From positions 186,001 to 250,000 of the forward strand of contig CAUEEP010000066.1 in the NCBI GenBank assembly GCA_958450365.1: a stretch of DNA of 64,000 nucleotides, given 5' to 3'. The DNA is from Mesorhabditis belari. Lineage: Eukaryota > Nematoda > Chromadorea > Rhabditida > Rhabditidae. The stretch's first letter is position 1, and each line of letters begins with the position of its first letter. Positions 44,055-56,293 of this stretch are shown here, piece after piece. Below the pieces are notes generated by a model. It ran no database searches and had not been told where the DNA came from. It saw only the letters and a program-made list of their open reading frames with translations. Both the position numbers and the translations under genes were made by a program.

Positions 44055-47000
44055 GTCTCTTCTGCTTTATATATGTCGTAGTCGTTTACGAATGAAATGT
44101 TTAAATGTAAATTTGTATTCCAATTTGATCTATGCTATTCAACTGAGTTTATCGTGTTTTTGATTTGAAAATATTTATGCAAAACGGAAAAGAAATGATG
44201 TCTCTTGAGAAGGGACATCATAAGCAAAGAAAAAAAATTGTTTTTGGCCGGTTCAAAATGATTTCGAGTGAGCTTAAATGTTAGTTAAATGAATAAAATT
44301 TAATCTATTGGGTTGGTGAGTTGAGAACTGCCGGACTTTGAACTAAAATTTATTCAACATAAAACCATCAATTCATTCCAAATAATTTCCATTATTATTG
44401 ACGACTTCTGCCCATTTTACAGGCAATTTGCGGATTCCTCTTTCGTAGTAGGATTTTGGTTTGTGTGTGAGACAAGTGTGAGACTCAAAAATGGAGGACT
44501 GGAGATGTCGAGATGTCCCAGTTTGAGCACTTTCTTCAAAAGAAACCCATTTTGGTGTCAATAGAAAAGTTGTAGAGAATCAAAAATTAGGCTTATAGCC
44601 AAATTTCCAAAAAGATACACTTAGTAGTTTCGCTTAAAATGCCAATTTTGTTGCAAGTTTTGTGAAAATTCGTAAATTTGGCATTTCTTGAAAACCAGTT
44701 TTTGAATCGTTCTGAAAATTTGGATATAAGCTTAATTTTTGATTCTCTACAACATTTCCATTGACACCAAAATGGGTTTCATTTGAAGAAAGTGCTCAAA
44801 CTGTCACATATGACAATAGTCCGCAGTTTTCAATTCACAACCCAATATATTGACTATTTAAACGATCATTTGATGAAGAATGAAATTACGCATCGAATGA
44901 CACCAAAAACAACTTAAAATATAATATTCATGCAAAATGAAATATTCGTCAAAATACGGCTGAAAAAATGCCCGTACAGTAAGGCAGACAGAAAGGCAGA
45001 CAGAAAGACAGACAGAAAGACAGACAGAAAGACAGACAGAAAGACAGACAGATACCGTAAATGAAGACAGATACCAACTTCAACTTTGGCCCATTTAACT
45101 CAACTTTAGCTTATCCACTTCAACTTTAGGTCATCGTTAGTAGATACGTTACGTTACGTAAGTAGACACGTAGATAAGTTCGCTGCTTCAAGACTTGATA
45201 CGCGTCAAGTTGGTTGAAAAAATCCTAAAAAAACGAATGAGTATGCATAAAATTAATCATCAAATCAAAAATCAATAACCAATTACTATCAATCAATCAA
45301 AACAATCAATAATTAACAATAATCAAAAAAGAATAACCAGAAAAAGCAAAAAACTCAACTTTAGCGATAAGCTAAAGTTGAGCTCGACTTTAGGTCATCG
45401 TTAGTAGATGACTGGAATTACCGGCTGCTGGCACCAGACTTGCCCTCTCATTGATCCTCGTTAAAGGGTTTAAATTGTACCCATTTCGATGACTGTTCCC
45501 AGAGGGAGCAGTCTCGTTAGTTGTTGTCACTCCTTGAATTGAGAGTGGGTAATTTGCTGTCCCAGTTTGAGCCTGCTGCCTTTCTTGAGATGTGGTTGCC
45601 ATTTCTCAGGCATCCTCTCCGGAGTTAAACCCTGATCCTCCGTTACCCATTACGACCATGGTAGTCAACTAAACTACCATCGCTTCTTAAAGTCTTGATA
45701 CAAAACCAAGAACGAATGAAAACGAATGAATATCTAATAAATAAAAAAGACAAAAAGAAAAATGAATCCCAAATCATTAATAAAATGTTGCAAAATTTGC
45801 ATTTAAACATTTCATTCTAAACGACTAGCCGATTATGAATGATTTCGTAAACGGCTAGTGAAAAAATTTCATTTGTAAACGGCTTTATTTCGTAGACGAC
45901 TACGAGATACAATGAAATATCATATTTGAAAAACGATCGTCACTTTCGCGCGTCTGTCACTCCCTTGTCTTTACCGTATTTCTAAATATTAATATTACCA
46001 TTATGTAGCCCTTGAAAAGAGCTTTCAGAAAATGTATAACACTAATAGTTTAAACTCAAAGACAAGAGAGTTACAGACGCACGAAAGTGACGATCGTTTT
46101 TCAAATATCATATTTCATTGTCCAGTGCTGTATATAGTAGATAGAGCGTTGAAGAGGATTTCTAGACTAGGCTTAGGTTTCAAAGAATTTAGAGTCAATC
46201 CTCGATGAATATGTTTTCATGAAGTGCGTAATAGTTAATCCACAATCAATTTTATCAATACTAACTTTACTTTAAGCAAAAATTTGTGACTTTAGGTGAA
46301 AAAGTTGCTCGATTTGGGCGTACCGGTTGACTCGCACGATGACGATTTTGTGACTCCATTGCAAATAGCTGCTGCTCTTGGGGATAATTGGATGGTGAGT
46401 ATCGGAAATTTGAACTTACACTTTTGTGCTTCATTAAGTGGTGCTTTGTGCTAAACACAACTTTGTGCTAAACTTTTTTCCACAACTCACCATAACTTTC
46501 TTCGAAGTGGGCGTATCTTTATGATTTGAATGTGCAGTACTGTATATAGTAGATAGAGCTTTGTAGAGGATTTCTAGAACAGGCTTAGGTTTCATTTGAT
46601 CTACAAAATGACACCAAAATTGGCTCATAAAGATTGGCTTACTTTGAAGAAAGTTATGGAGAGTTGTGGAAGAAAAGTTTAGCACAAAGTGCGGACCACT
46701 TAATGACCACTTAATGAAGCACAGAATGTAAGTTAAACTTTACAGATTTACCTTTATTGTGGTCTTTATAGTGGTCACTTTTAATAAACTCGCGTTTAAT
46801 CGATGCGTTTAATCGATGCGTTTAATCGATGCGTTTAATCGATGCGTTTAATCGATGCGTTTAATTAAAGCGCAAAGTAAACGCATTCTATACAGACTGT
46901 TATTAAGTCTGTATATCAGGTTGGCAACTAAATAATGGCCCTTTTCAGTAAAAACAAAAAATTTATTAACAAGATGAACAAATATCAACATCAATCCAAA

Positions 47001-50000
47001 AGGTATTCTCCGTCATTCTTTATTACTTCTTTCCACTTTTGACGGAGCAACTGGATTCCTCTCTTGAAAAATTCTTCTGGTTGATCTTCAAAGAACTTCT
47101 GCACTGAAATTCGGACTTCGTCAAGGTCATTGAACTTTTTCTCGGCTAGAAAGTGTTGCATCGATCGAAAAAGATAGTAATCACTAGGCCCCATATCCGG
47201 GCTGTATGGCGCATGAGGAAGAACATTCCAGCCCAACTCCTCGATTTTCTCCATTGTAAGTTTTGCAGTGTGTGGTTTTGCGTTATCATGGAGAAAATGA
47301 ATTGAAGAGGGTTCGAGTCCTTGAGAGCGAATTGCTTGATCTACACGATGTAGTTGAGACGAATAGAGTTCTGAATTAACCGTTTGCCGGCTTTTGAGAA
47401 CCTCGAAATGCACCAACCCACGAGAACTCCACCACACACAGAGGAGAGTTTTCTTTGAGTGAATATCCGGCTTCGGAGTTGGTTTTGGGTCTTTGTTTGT
47501 GCTAAGCCACTGTCGTTTTCGCGTTCGATTATCATAAAAGATCCATTTTTCATCAGAAGTGACAATGGAATCCAAGAAGCTTCCCTTTTTCGCAAGTTTT
47601 AGTAGTATTCCAGCTGTGATAACACGAGTAGCCTTATTTTCTTCGCTCAATTTATGCGGAATCCACTTTCCACTGCGGTTACTTTTCCCCAATGCATGAA
47701 GTCGCTTTTCGATTGCAGTATGCGAAAAGCCCAATCGATCCCCTAGCTCGCGTGATGTTTGACTTGGATCCTCCTTTAAAGCTGCTTCCAAAATATCGTT
47801 CTGCAGAAGTTCGGGTCGTCCTTGGCGAAGCTCATCTTCAAGACTTTCATCCCCTTCCTTGAACCGTCGATACCATCTCTTACATTGTGTTTCGGAAAGA
47901 GCTTCATCACCAAAAACTCGTAATAAATCTCTGTGGGATTCGGCAGCTGTTTTGTCTTGTTTGTAGTCGTACCAGAGACAGACACGCATTCGATATTTGA
48001 GATCTTCCGTTTCTAAACAAAATTATTTGAAAAGTATCAAATCAAGGAAAGTAAAAAACGTATAATAATGCACCAGAAATTCAGTAATATTCAATTAACA
48101 ACAAGCGAGGGTAGATTAAACGCAAAGATTAAAAGATTTTATCAAAAAAGGGCGAGGGCCATTATTTAGTTGCCAACCTAATAGAATGTGATTGTGACAA
48201 AGATTGTGTGCTTTGTTTAAAAGTTCAAGTGTTATTAAGCTTAAGAATGTTATAAACAAAAAGATAAACAGATAAACAGATAAACAGATAAATAGATAAA
48301 AGATAATGTTTAGGTTTCCACCTTCATCGATATTGGCGCTAGCATTGATTCATGTAATCAAGTGAGATTTTGAACAGATCTTTTTTCCTCAAAACATTAA
48401 ATCAATTAACATCTGAAGGCCTGGGTGTTTCCTTCTCCTTCTTCCTTCTCTTTCTTATTTCTTCAAGAGGAAATCAGGTGCCGATAGCTCAGTGGTAGAG
48501 TGTCTGACTGGTAAGCAGAAGGTCAGCGGGAGGGACCGGGGTTCAGTCCCCCTTGATTTTTCTTCTCCTTCTTCCTTGTCTTTCTTATTTCTTCACGGCG
48601 AAATGAAGTGCAGATAGCTCAGTGGTAGAGCGTCTGATTGGTAAGCAGAAGGTCAGCAGGAGGGTCCGGGGTTCAATTCTCCTTGGTTCAAAATTCTTTG
48701 CCATTTTATTTCTTTATCTTTTAAGACTCTTCTTTAGAAGAGAAAGACTTTATTTATTATTATTATTATCCTTTATTAAAGGTTCTCAATTCTATTTCCA
48801 GGTGGGTATGACGGCTTTTCATCACGCTTGTCGAGAGGGTCGTCTAAATGTGATCGAAACTCTACTGCAACGTGGGGCTGACATTCACAAATTCACGTAA
48901 GTGTTTGTTAGTGTTTCATTCATTTCAATCATTCATTACATTCTTCACTGCATTAGGTTTTGTAAACCTATAACTAAACTAAACTCTAGCACACATGTCA
49001 TAAACTGTTTATGTTTATGATCGCCATTAATTCTGGCGGTTGTTGGGTCGAGTCCTGTACTAGAGAGTACTATTCTGGCGGTTATTGGATCGAGTCCTGT
49101 ACTAGAGATGTTTATGTCATACTTTGACACCTAACTTACTTTGACAAAGCTTTTTCCCCTAGTGTACTTTATGCTTGAAACGCACCATTTCTAGCGCACT
49201 GCTAAAAGGAAGGAGAATTAAGTAAACCGAGTGTTTTTCAATGTAAAAACATCGTATATTTCAATGCTCGATTTTCAGCTTCCTTGGAGCAACCGGCTTA
49301 ACCCTAGCGACAGCAGGAGGTAAACGAGATTTCATCTCTCATTGAAATCACTTTAAATCTAATTTATAAAGTACAATTTTCATTTAGGCCATCTCGATGT
49401 AGTGAAGAAACTTGTCGGTTTACATTTGGAAGTCTCGCCAAAACCCTACGGACCGACGCTCACAAACTCTTTCTGTCCATCGCCATTGATTGTGGCGGCT
49501 GTTGGGTCGAGTCCACAAATTTGCGGCTATCTAACATCCAGGTGGGGTTTAAAGATAGATGGATAAGTTTAAAGTACTGGATAAAGATACTAGATAGATC
49601 GATAAGTTTAAAGTACTTTAACCCTTAAAGTACTGTGATCCTAGTACTAAATAAGAAACAAGAACCCAGAATCAAGAATCCAGAATCCAGAATCCAGAAT
49701 CAAGAATCCAGAATCCAGAATCCAGAATCCAGAAACAAGAATCCAGAATCAAGAATCCAGAATCCAGAATCCAGACTCCAGAATCAAGAATCAAGAATCC
49801 AGAATCAAGAATCCAGAATCAAGAATCCAGAATCAAGAATCCAGAATCCAGAATCCAGACTCCAGAATCAAGAATCAAGAATCCAGAATCAAGAATCCAG
49901 AATCCAGAATCAAGAATCCAGAATCCAGAATCTTTTAGAGGCGCTCCTGTGGATGAGGTGTTGGCACCATTGCTCAATTTGACCGCACTCACATCGGTGA

Positions 50001-53000
50001 TTCTCTGCTCGCGACCTGAAAGCTCTTACAACACGATTGTGTCTGCGTTACTCGATTTGGGTAATATTTTTCGAATCCTGATCTGTGCTTTACGTTTTTT
50101 AGCATAAAATTTCAACGTTTAGCATAAAATTTCAACGTTTAGCATAAAATTTCAACGCTTAGCATAAAATTTCAACGTTTAGCATAAAATTTCAAATTTC
50201 AGGAGCCGATCCAACTCGGCGAACATTTCGAAACGGAAAATCAGCAATCGAGTTAGCAGATGATTTGAAACGAGAGGAGATCCTATTGAATCTTTACGAC
50301 AAAAATCGAATTCGACACGGTTTGTCAAAGGAGAAATTGGAGGATATTGAAGAAAGGATAGGAAGGATTTCTCACTAGTGAATGGGATTAAGTCGCGAAT
50401 GAGACCTACAGTAGGATACGCAATGAATACCCATGTACAGTACAAGCCTTGGCCTTGGCCTTATCTGGCAGACCTAGGCCGAATCTCTGATTCCACTATT
50501 TTATACAGTTTTTATCTCTTTTCATTATTTCTGCATGAATTTGGCTTTTATTTTTATTCTCATTTATTTTTGAGCTATTTTACCGAAGCACCCACTTTCT
50601 AGGGGTCATAACTTTAGAAACACTTGTTGAATACATGGTTTTTCTTTAGATGCCATCAAAGAAAATCTTGTCTAACGACTTGAAGAGACGTTTGTCAATA
50701 GTCATTGACTATTTTGCCAATAGTCAATGTCAAGTCAAAGCAGTGGCAGTTCTTAGGGGAACTTTTTGGTCGTGGTCCTCCACCAATTTTCCGTTCTATC
50801 GATCCTGTTTCTTTCCATTTGCGGTAAACCTTTGCAGCCGCCGAAAACGTGATTTCAAACATCTCTACAACATCCCTAGACGACATTCCTTTTGGTGTCA
50901 ATGGAAAAGTTGTAGAGAATCAAAAATGAAGCTTAGGAGGGGGAGGGGAGGGAGGGGGGGGGGGTGTTACGGTATCTGTCTGTCTTTCTGTCTGTCTTTC
51001 TGTCTGTCTTTCTGCCTGTCTTTCTGCCTGTCTTTCTGCCTGTCTTTCTGCGTCTATATTTTGCGTCACAGGGCAGTTCCAGAAAAGTTAAAGTTAAAAA
51101 AAGTTAAATTGATCTGAGCCCGTATTCTGGAAACTCGCTGGAGTATTTCCCGTACAAAGTATTCCCGCGGAGTGCTCTTTTCCGTCAAAATTTTGGAATT
51201 TTACATAGAAATATTCTGGCTCGCGTTTCCGGTATTCTTCGGTAATATTTTATATAATACTTGACAAGTTAGGGTCCTTGGGAATACCACTGTCAGCGAA
51301 TTTACGCCGGAATTCCCGGAACAGGCTCTGGACTCATGCTCAGCATTGGAAACTATCGGATAAAAAATCTCATTCAAAAAGTCACCTTAACTTGCGGCCA
51401 TTTCTTAGTATTAGTAACAGTCAACCTCAGTAAAACCTATTACAAGTCTTGTGAAATCTCAAGAGAATCTTAAGAGAATCTTAAGAGAATCTCAAGAGAA
51501 TCTTAAGAGAATCTCAAGAGAATATCTATGGTATTCTATAACAAAGCTCAACTAGTGCACTATTCCATGAACAAGCTTCTTTTAAATATTTAACACTAAA
51601 CTCTTCAACTAATCCTTCTCTTAGATCTCGCTCAGCCAACCGATTTCCGGCAACTTCTCCGCGAGAATGCGCTCGATCAATTACCCGAAGCGCTTCAAAC
51701 AAAGGTTTGTTATAAAGCTTAAAAGCTTATATCTGATATAGTCACTTATCTAATAATTATCTTCAAAATCATTATTTAAATCTCAGTTATTGAAATTAGA
51801 CAACTGAAAATAGACAATTGAAATTAGACAATTGAAATTAGACAATTGAAATTAGACAATTGGAATTAGACAATTAGAATTAGACAATTGGAATTAGACA
51901 ATTGAAATCAGACAATTGAAATCAGACAATTGAAATCAGACAACTCAAATTAGACAACGAATTTGCCGGATGCGATTACTCCATTGATGTGGGCGGTTGC
52001 GGTGGGAAGTGCACAAGGAGTAAGTAAAAAAAAAGTTACCGTATTTTCTCTAATAGTAGGGCACCCTGAGCATCGCCTAAATTCCTCGAAATCTCGAGAA
52101 CCGCTTATCAGAACCTATCGATGTGGGGTCGGAAAATGTAGCTGACGATGAGATCTTGACGATGATTTGAGTGTTGAGCTTCTGGGAAAACTTAGAAAGT
52201 GTAAAATCGTCGCCAACTCGGCTCGCCGTGGTGCACTACTATTAGAGAAAATACGGTATTCAGTTTTGCCTAAATGAAAATCCTGGCGAGAAAAATGTAT
52301 TTGAAAACGACCATAAAAACGATTTTCAAAAAAACGCCCCCAGCCAATAAGAGCACGCCACATGAGGGGGGGTAAAGAGCGGCAGTGGCCTAGAGGATAG
52401 TGCAACAGACTACAAAACCCATGCGGCTTCTAGCGGTGGGTTCGAGTCCCGCCACCGACAGCCTTTTTTTACTTTTTATCCAATTTGAATTCTGTTTTCT
52501 AATAGGCAAACCTTTCTAATATTCTAATATTTCTAAGCTGCAATTGTAGGCAAATTTTAAAGGTTTACAAACTGTTGGAGATGCGCTACAATGTTGACGC
52601 ACAGGAGACAAAGTATGGGTACTCAGCGTTGATGTTGGCCGCCTTTTTGAGGTCAGCTTTTCGAGTACCGTAACCATTACCGTAATCCGAGCAGATTACC
52701 ATTAAGCTACCATAATCTACCGTAATCTACCGTAATCCGTCCAATATTCGCCCAATATTCTGTCCCACTTTTTGCCTCCATTTGCCTCCATTTCATTTGC
52801 AATAGATTCAAATTTCAACAAACCTTAGCAAATGATTAGCCAGGTTCAACCCTAATATGTTAAGTGTTATATAAAATATTGAAGCGCTCAACCTTGGCTA
52901 CATTTCTCTCTTAAAAGTTTCCCCGATTGAAGATGTAGAAATGTTTTTACAAGCTCTTGAACTGCACTAGTTGATCCCTCTCCGGGACGCTGTCATTTTT

Positions 53001-56000
53001 CGTGTTTTTCTTTAAATTCTTCAATTAAAAAGAGTTTCTTTTGGTTAAAAACAATTCTTAATAGTGTTAAATAATATTTTATCATAAAATAATTATCAAA
53101 AAACTGTTTCTACAATGAAAATCTCAAAAGAAATGGCAGCGTGTCAGAGAGGGATCAACTAGTGCAATTCAAGAGCTTGTAAAATCAGTTGTACATTCTT
53201 AATCGGGAAACTTTAAAGAGATAAATGTAGCCAAGATTAAGCGCTTCAATATTTTATATAACACTTAACATATTAGGGTTGAAATTTTGTACTTGTTTTT
53301 ATCCGCTTTTCAATGTGATTAAGCTAGAGTTTAGATCTGCTATATTCTATTATATTCTGCTATATTCAGCTATATTCAGCTATTACATCAGCTATATTCT
53401 GTCATATTTAAAGAATCCAAAACTCCAAAACTCCAAAAGCGCACAAATCTTCTTTAGAGAAGACGAAATCGTGGATCTCCTCCTGGAGATGGGCGCCGGT
53501 GTCGAAAGAACTGAGCCGAACACATTACACCAAACTTCTTATGATCTCTACCTTACAGCTACAGGTGTTGAAAAAGTTATCTAGTTATCTAAAGTTATCT
53601 AAAGTTTTAAGAATCCAAAGAATAGATGATATCGAGAGAATGACGGTATTTGCAGAATTTTCAGTACCCAAGTTGCCAACCAGCAAAGCCAGGGTGAATC
53701 GGTTTTGATCCAAAAATGCTTTTGCAACAATTCTGACTAACAGGGGAATGGTGGCCAAATGGTGGCCAAATGGGGCTAAATGTGGTGGCCAAATGTTGTG
53801 GCTAAATGGTGGCCAAATGGTGGCCAAATGTGGTGGCTAAATGGTGGCCAAATGGGGCTAAATGTGGTGGCTAAATGATGGCCAAATGGTGGCCAAATGT
53901 GGTGGCCAAATGATGGCCAAATGGTGGCTAGATGTGGTGGCCAAATGATGGCCAAATGGTGGCCAAATGTGGTGGCTAAATGGTGGCCAAATGGGGCTAA
54001 ATGTGGTGGCTAAATGATGGCCAAATGGTGGCCAAATGTGGTGGCCAAATGATGGCCAAATGGTGGCTAGATGTGGTGGCCAAATGATGGCCAAATAGTG
54101 GCTAGATGTGGTGGCCAAATGGTGGTCAAATGGTGGCCAAATGTGGTGGCTAAATGGTGGCCAAAGGGTGGCTAGATGTGGTGGCCAAATCATGGCCAAA
54201 TGGTGGCTAAGTGTGGTGGCCAAATGCCATGCGTCTAATCCTAACCGACGCAGAATTTCACGCCGATTCCGAATCGGTTTCCCGTTTTTGTCACGCAGCA
54301 CTCTATCAAAAGTTATAAGCGCTCAAAGTTTTCTATCAAGAAAACAAATCTTGAGCATATAAGTTGAAGGGAAAAGATGTCGTGATGGCCGAATGGAAAT
54401 TAGCTTGAATACGAAGAAACCCCGTGTCTGTCTTTTCTTTTTGCTTCTTTTAAGTTTGAATGGTTTGAGTGTTCCTATGTGCGCTCACAATCGTACAGCA
54501 CCTGGCACACCGTTGTTCTGGATACAGCTCTCGATACAGCCAATCCAACATCGCCAAAACACTCAAACCATTCAAAGTGAAAAAAGCAAAATTGAGGGTC
54601 AAACCCCGGACTCGAACCCTAGGGTCTCTGTCTCTAATCCAGACCGCTACCACTCGGCCATCACGACATCTATTGCCCTCTGGTAAATCGACGAGAAAAG
54701 GTCGAGGGGATTGAACCCTCAGCTTTTGCTTTCCGGAGCTCTAACCACTGAACTATCCGGTAGCTTAACTTGGCAAGAGAAAGAAGGAAAGACAAGGGGG
54801 AAGAAGAAAGAAAGAAGGAAAGACAAGGGAAGAGAATAAAGAAAGAAGGAAAGTAATTCCTCGCCGCCAATCGTAAACTAGCCTTGGTTTTTGGCTTAAA
54901 CAGTGACGATGAAATGAATTTACGATGACAAGTTCCACAAAAATTAAAACAAAAATCTTTCCTTTTTCAGAAGACACCCTTCCGGAGATCCGAGCTCGTC
55001 TCCATCGCTACAAACCAAAAGAGAAAAGTCTGAATCGAGGGAAAAGCAAGAAGTTCTCGACATCGGGATCGAAGACCTTGTTGAAAAGATTTGGACAAAT
55101 CACGCAAATGGTTTCAAGCCATTTAATTCTTACAATTCTTGCTTTAAGATGAGCAAAACGAAGAACCAATTGGGACTCTCGGATCCACAAGAAGGAGCAA
55201 GTCATATCAATATGAGGGATTGGACAGAGAATCGGATACAATCGGCGCTGGTTGATGGAAGGAATCATCGGGTTTGTGAAAATGAGTACTGGGAACAAGC
55301 CTCATAAGGCTTCTAAGCTCTAGCACTCAACTCCTAAGCCTTCTAAGCTCTAGCACTCAACTCCTAAGCCTTCTAAGCCCTAGCACTCAACTCCTAAGCC
55401 TTGTAAGCTCTAGCACTCAACTCCTAAGCCTTCTAAGCTCTAGCACTCAACTCCTAAGCCCTCTAAGCCCTAGCACTCAATTCCTAAACCCTCTAAGCAC
55501 TAGCACTCAACTCCTAAGCCTTCTAAGCCCTAGCACTCAACTCCTAAGCCCTAAATGTAGGGAAATACCCATAAGCTTTGGTTTCGGTCCTGACTTCTTC
55601 TTTGGTGAAGAAACGGCCTTTGATTTGATATAATTTCGCACGGCACCGCTTGCCCCAAATCTTTTGCGATTTTCCTTATTGAGTTTGCTTCACCTCCCAT
55701 CTACAAAAAAGCTTCAAATCTTCAAAAACGCTAAATGCTTCTCGCGCATCAATCTAACCTTTCTCATCAGCGAGCTTTTTTTGCGATTTTCCTTATTGAG
55801 TCGCCAATCCTCAAACGGGCATCAATCTGGCCTTTATCATAATCCGTGAGCAGCTTTCCGTTTGCCATTTACCTGGAAATTAACAAAAATTTGAAATATA
55901 ATAATAAAATATGCATCACAAAAGGAAAACTTTTAAACAAAGTGGGCTTAAGAGTTTGAAGCGCAGGGAAAAAGAACCAATCTAGCATTGAACCCTTGAC

Positions 56001-56250
56001 CTTCCAGCTAAGATACAAAGCTCTTGGTCAGTCGATCATAGTGGCCAAATGGGAGCGTGCTCATTCTTTGAAGTTTGCGTTAACGTTAAGACTTTGAGAG
56101 AGTCCCTAAAAGTTTCTAAATTTTAGAAGCTTGTTCGCGTCGAGCAGATCCTTCACCGTTTGCGTCACATCTCTCCACCTATCACAAGGAGTCTCGACAG
56201 CGATTTTGAGGCGGTTCGAAGTTTGGCGGCGGTGAGTAATTAGTAGAAAA

Positions 56251-56293
<43 letters not shown>

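Noticed and set aside
45390..45602. A 70-codon minus-strand frame that at first looked gag-like
   Set aside because: No zinc knuckle, no neighbouring reverse transcriptase and no recognisable similarity. Left unassigned.
49635..49982. A 115-codon frame of repeated ESRIQNP peptides
   Set aside because: The frame is the 7-bp ATCCAGA array reading into the start of mlt-2 exon 6. The true exon starts after the TTTTAG acceptor in a defined phase.
50650..51117. A 155-codon plus-strand frame
   Set aside because: It overlaps a transposase fragment encoded on the minus strand and ends in the TCTG array; it is a shadow of both.
53585..54301. Long frames with repeated HHLATIWPP peptides
   Set aside because: Translation of the GTGGCCAAAT minisatellite on the minus strand, inside a mlt-2 intron.
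55310..55556. A possible CRISPR-like array (regular 32-bp direct repeats)
   Set aside because: The repeats are contiguous with no unique spacers, and the genome is eukaryotic. It is a minisatellite.
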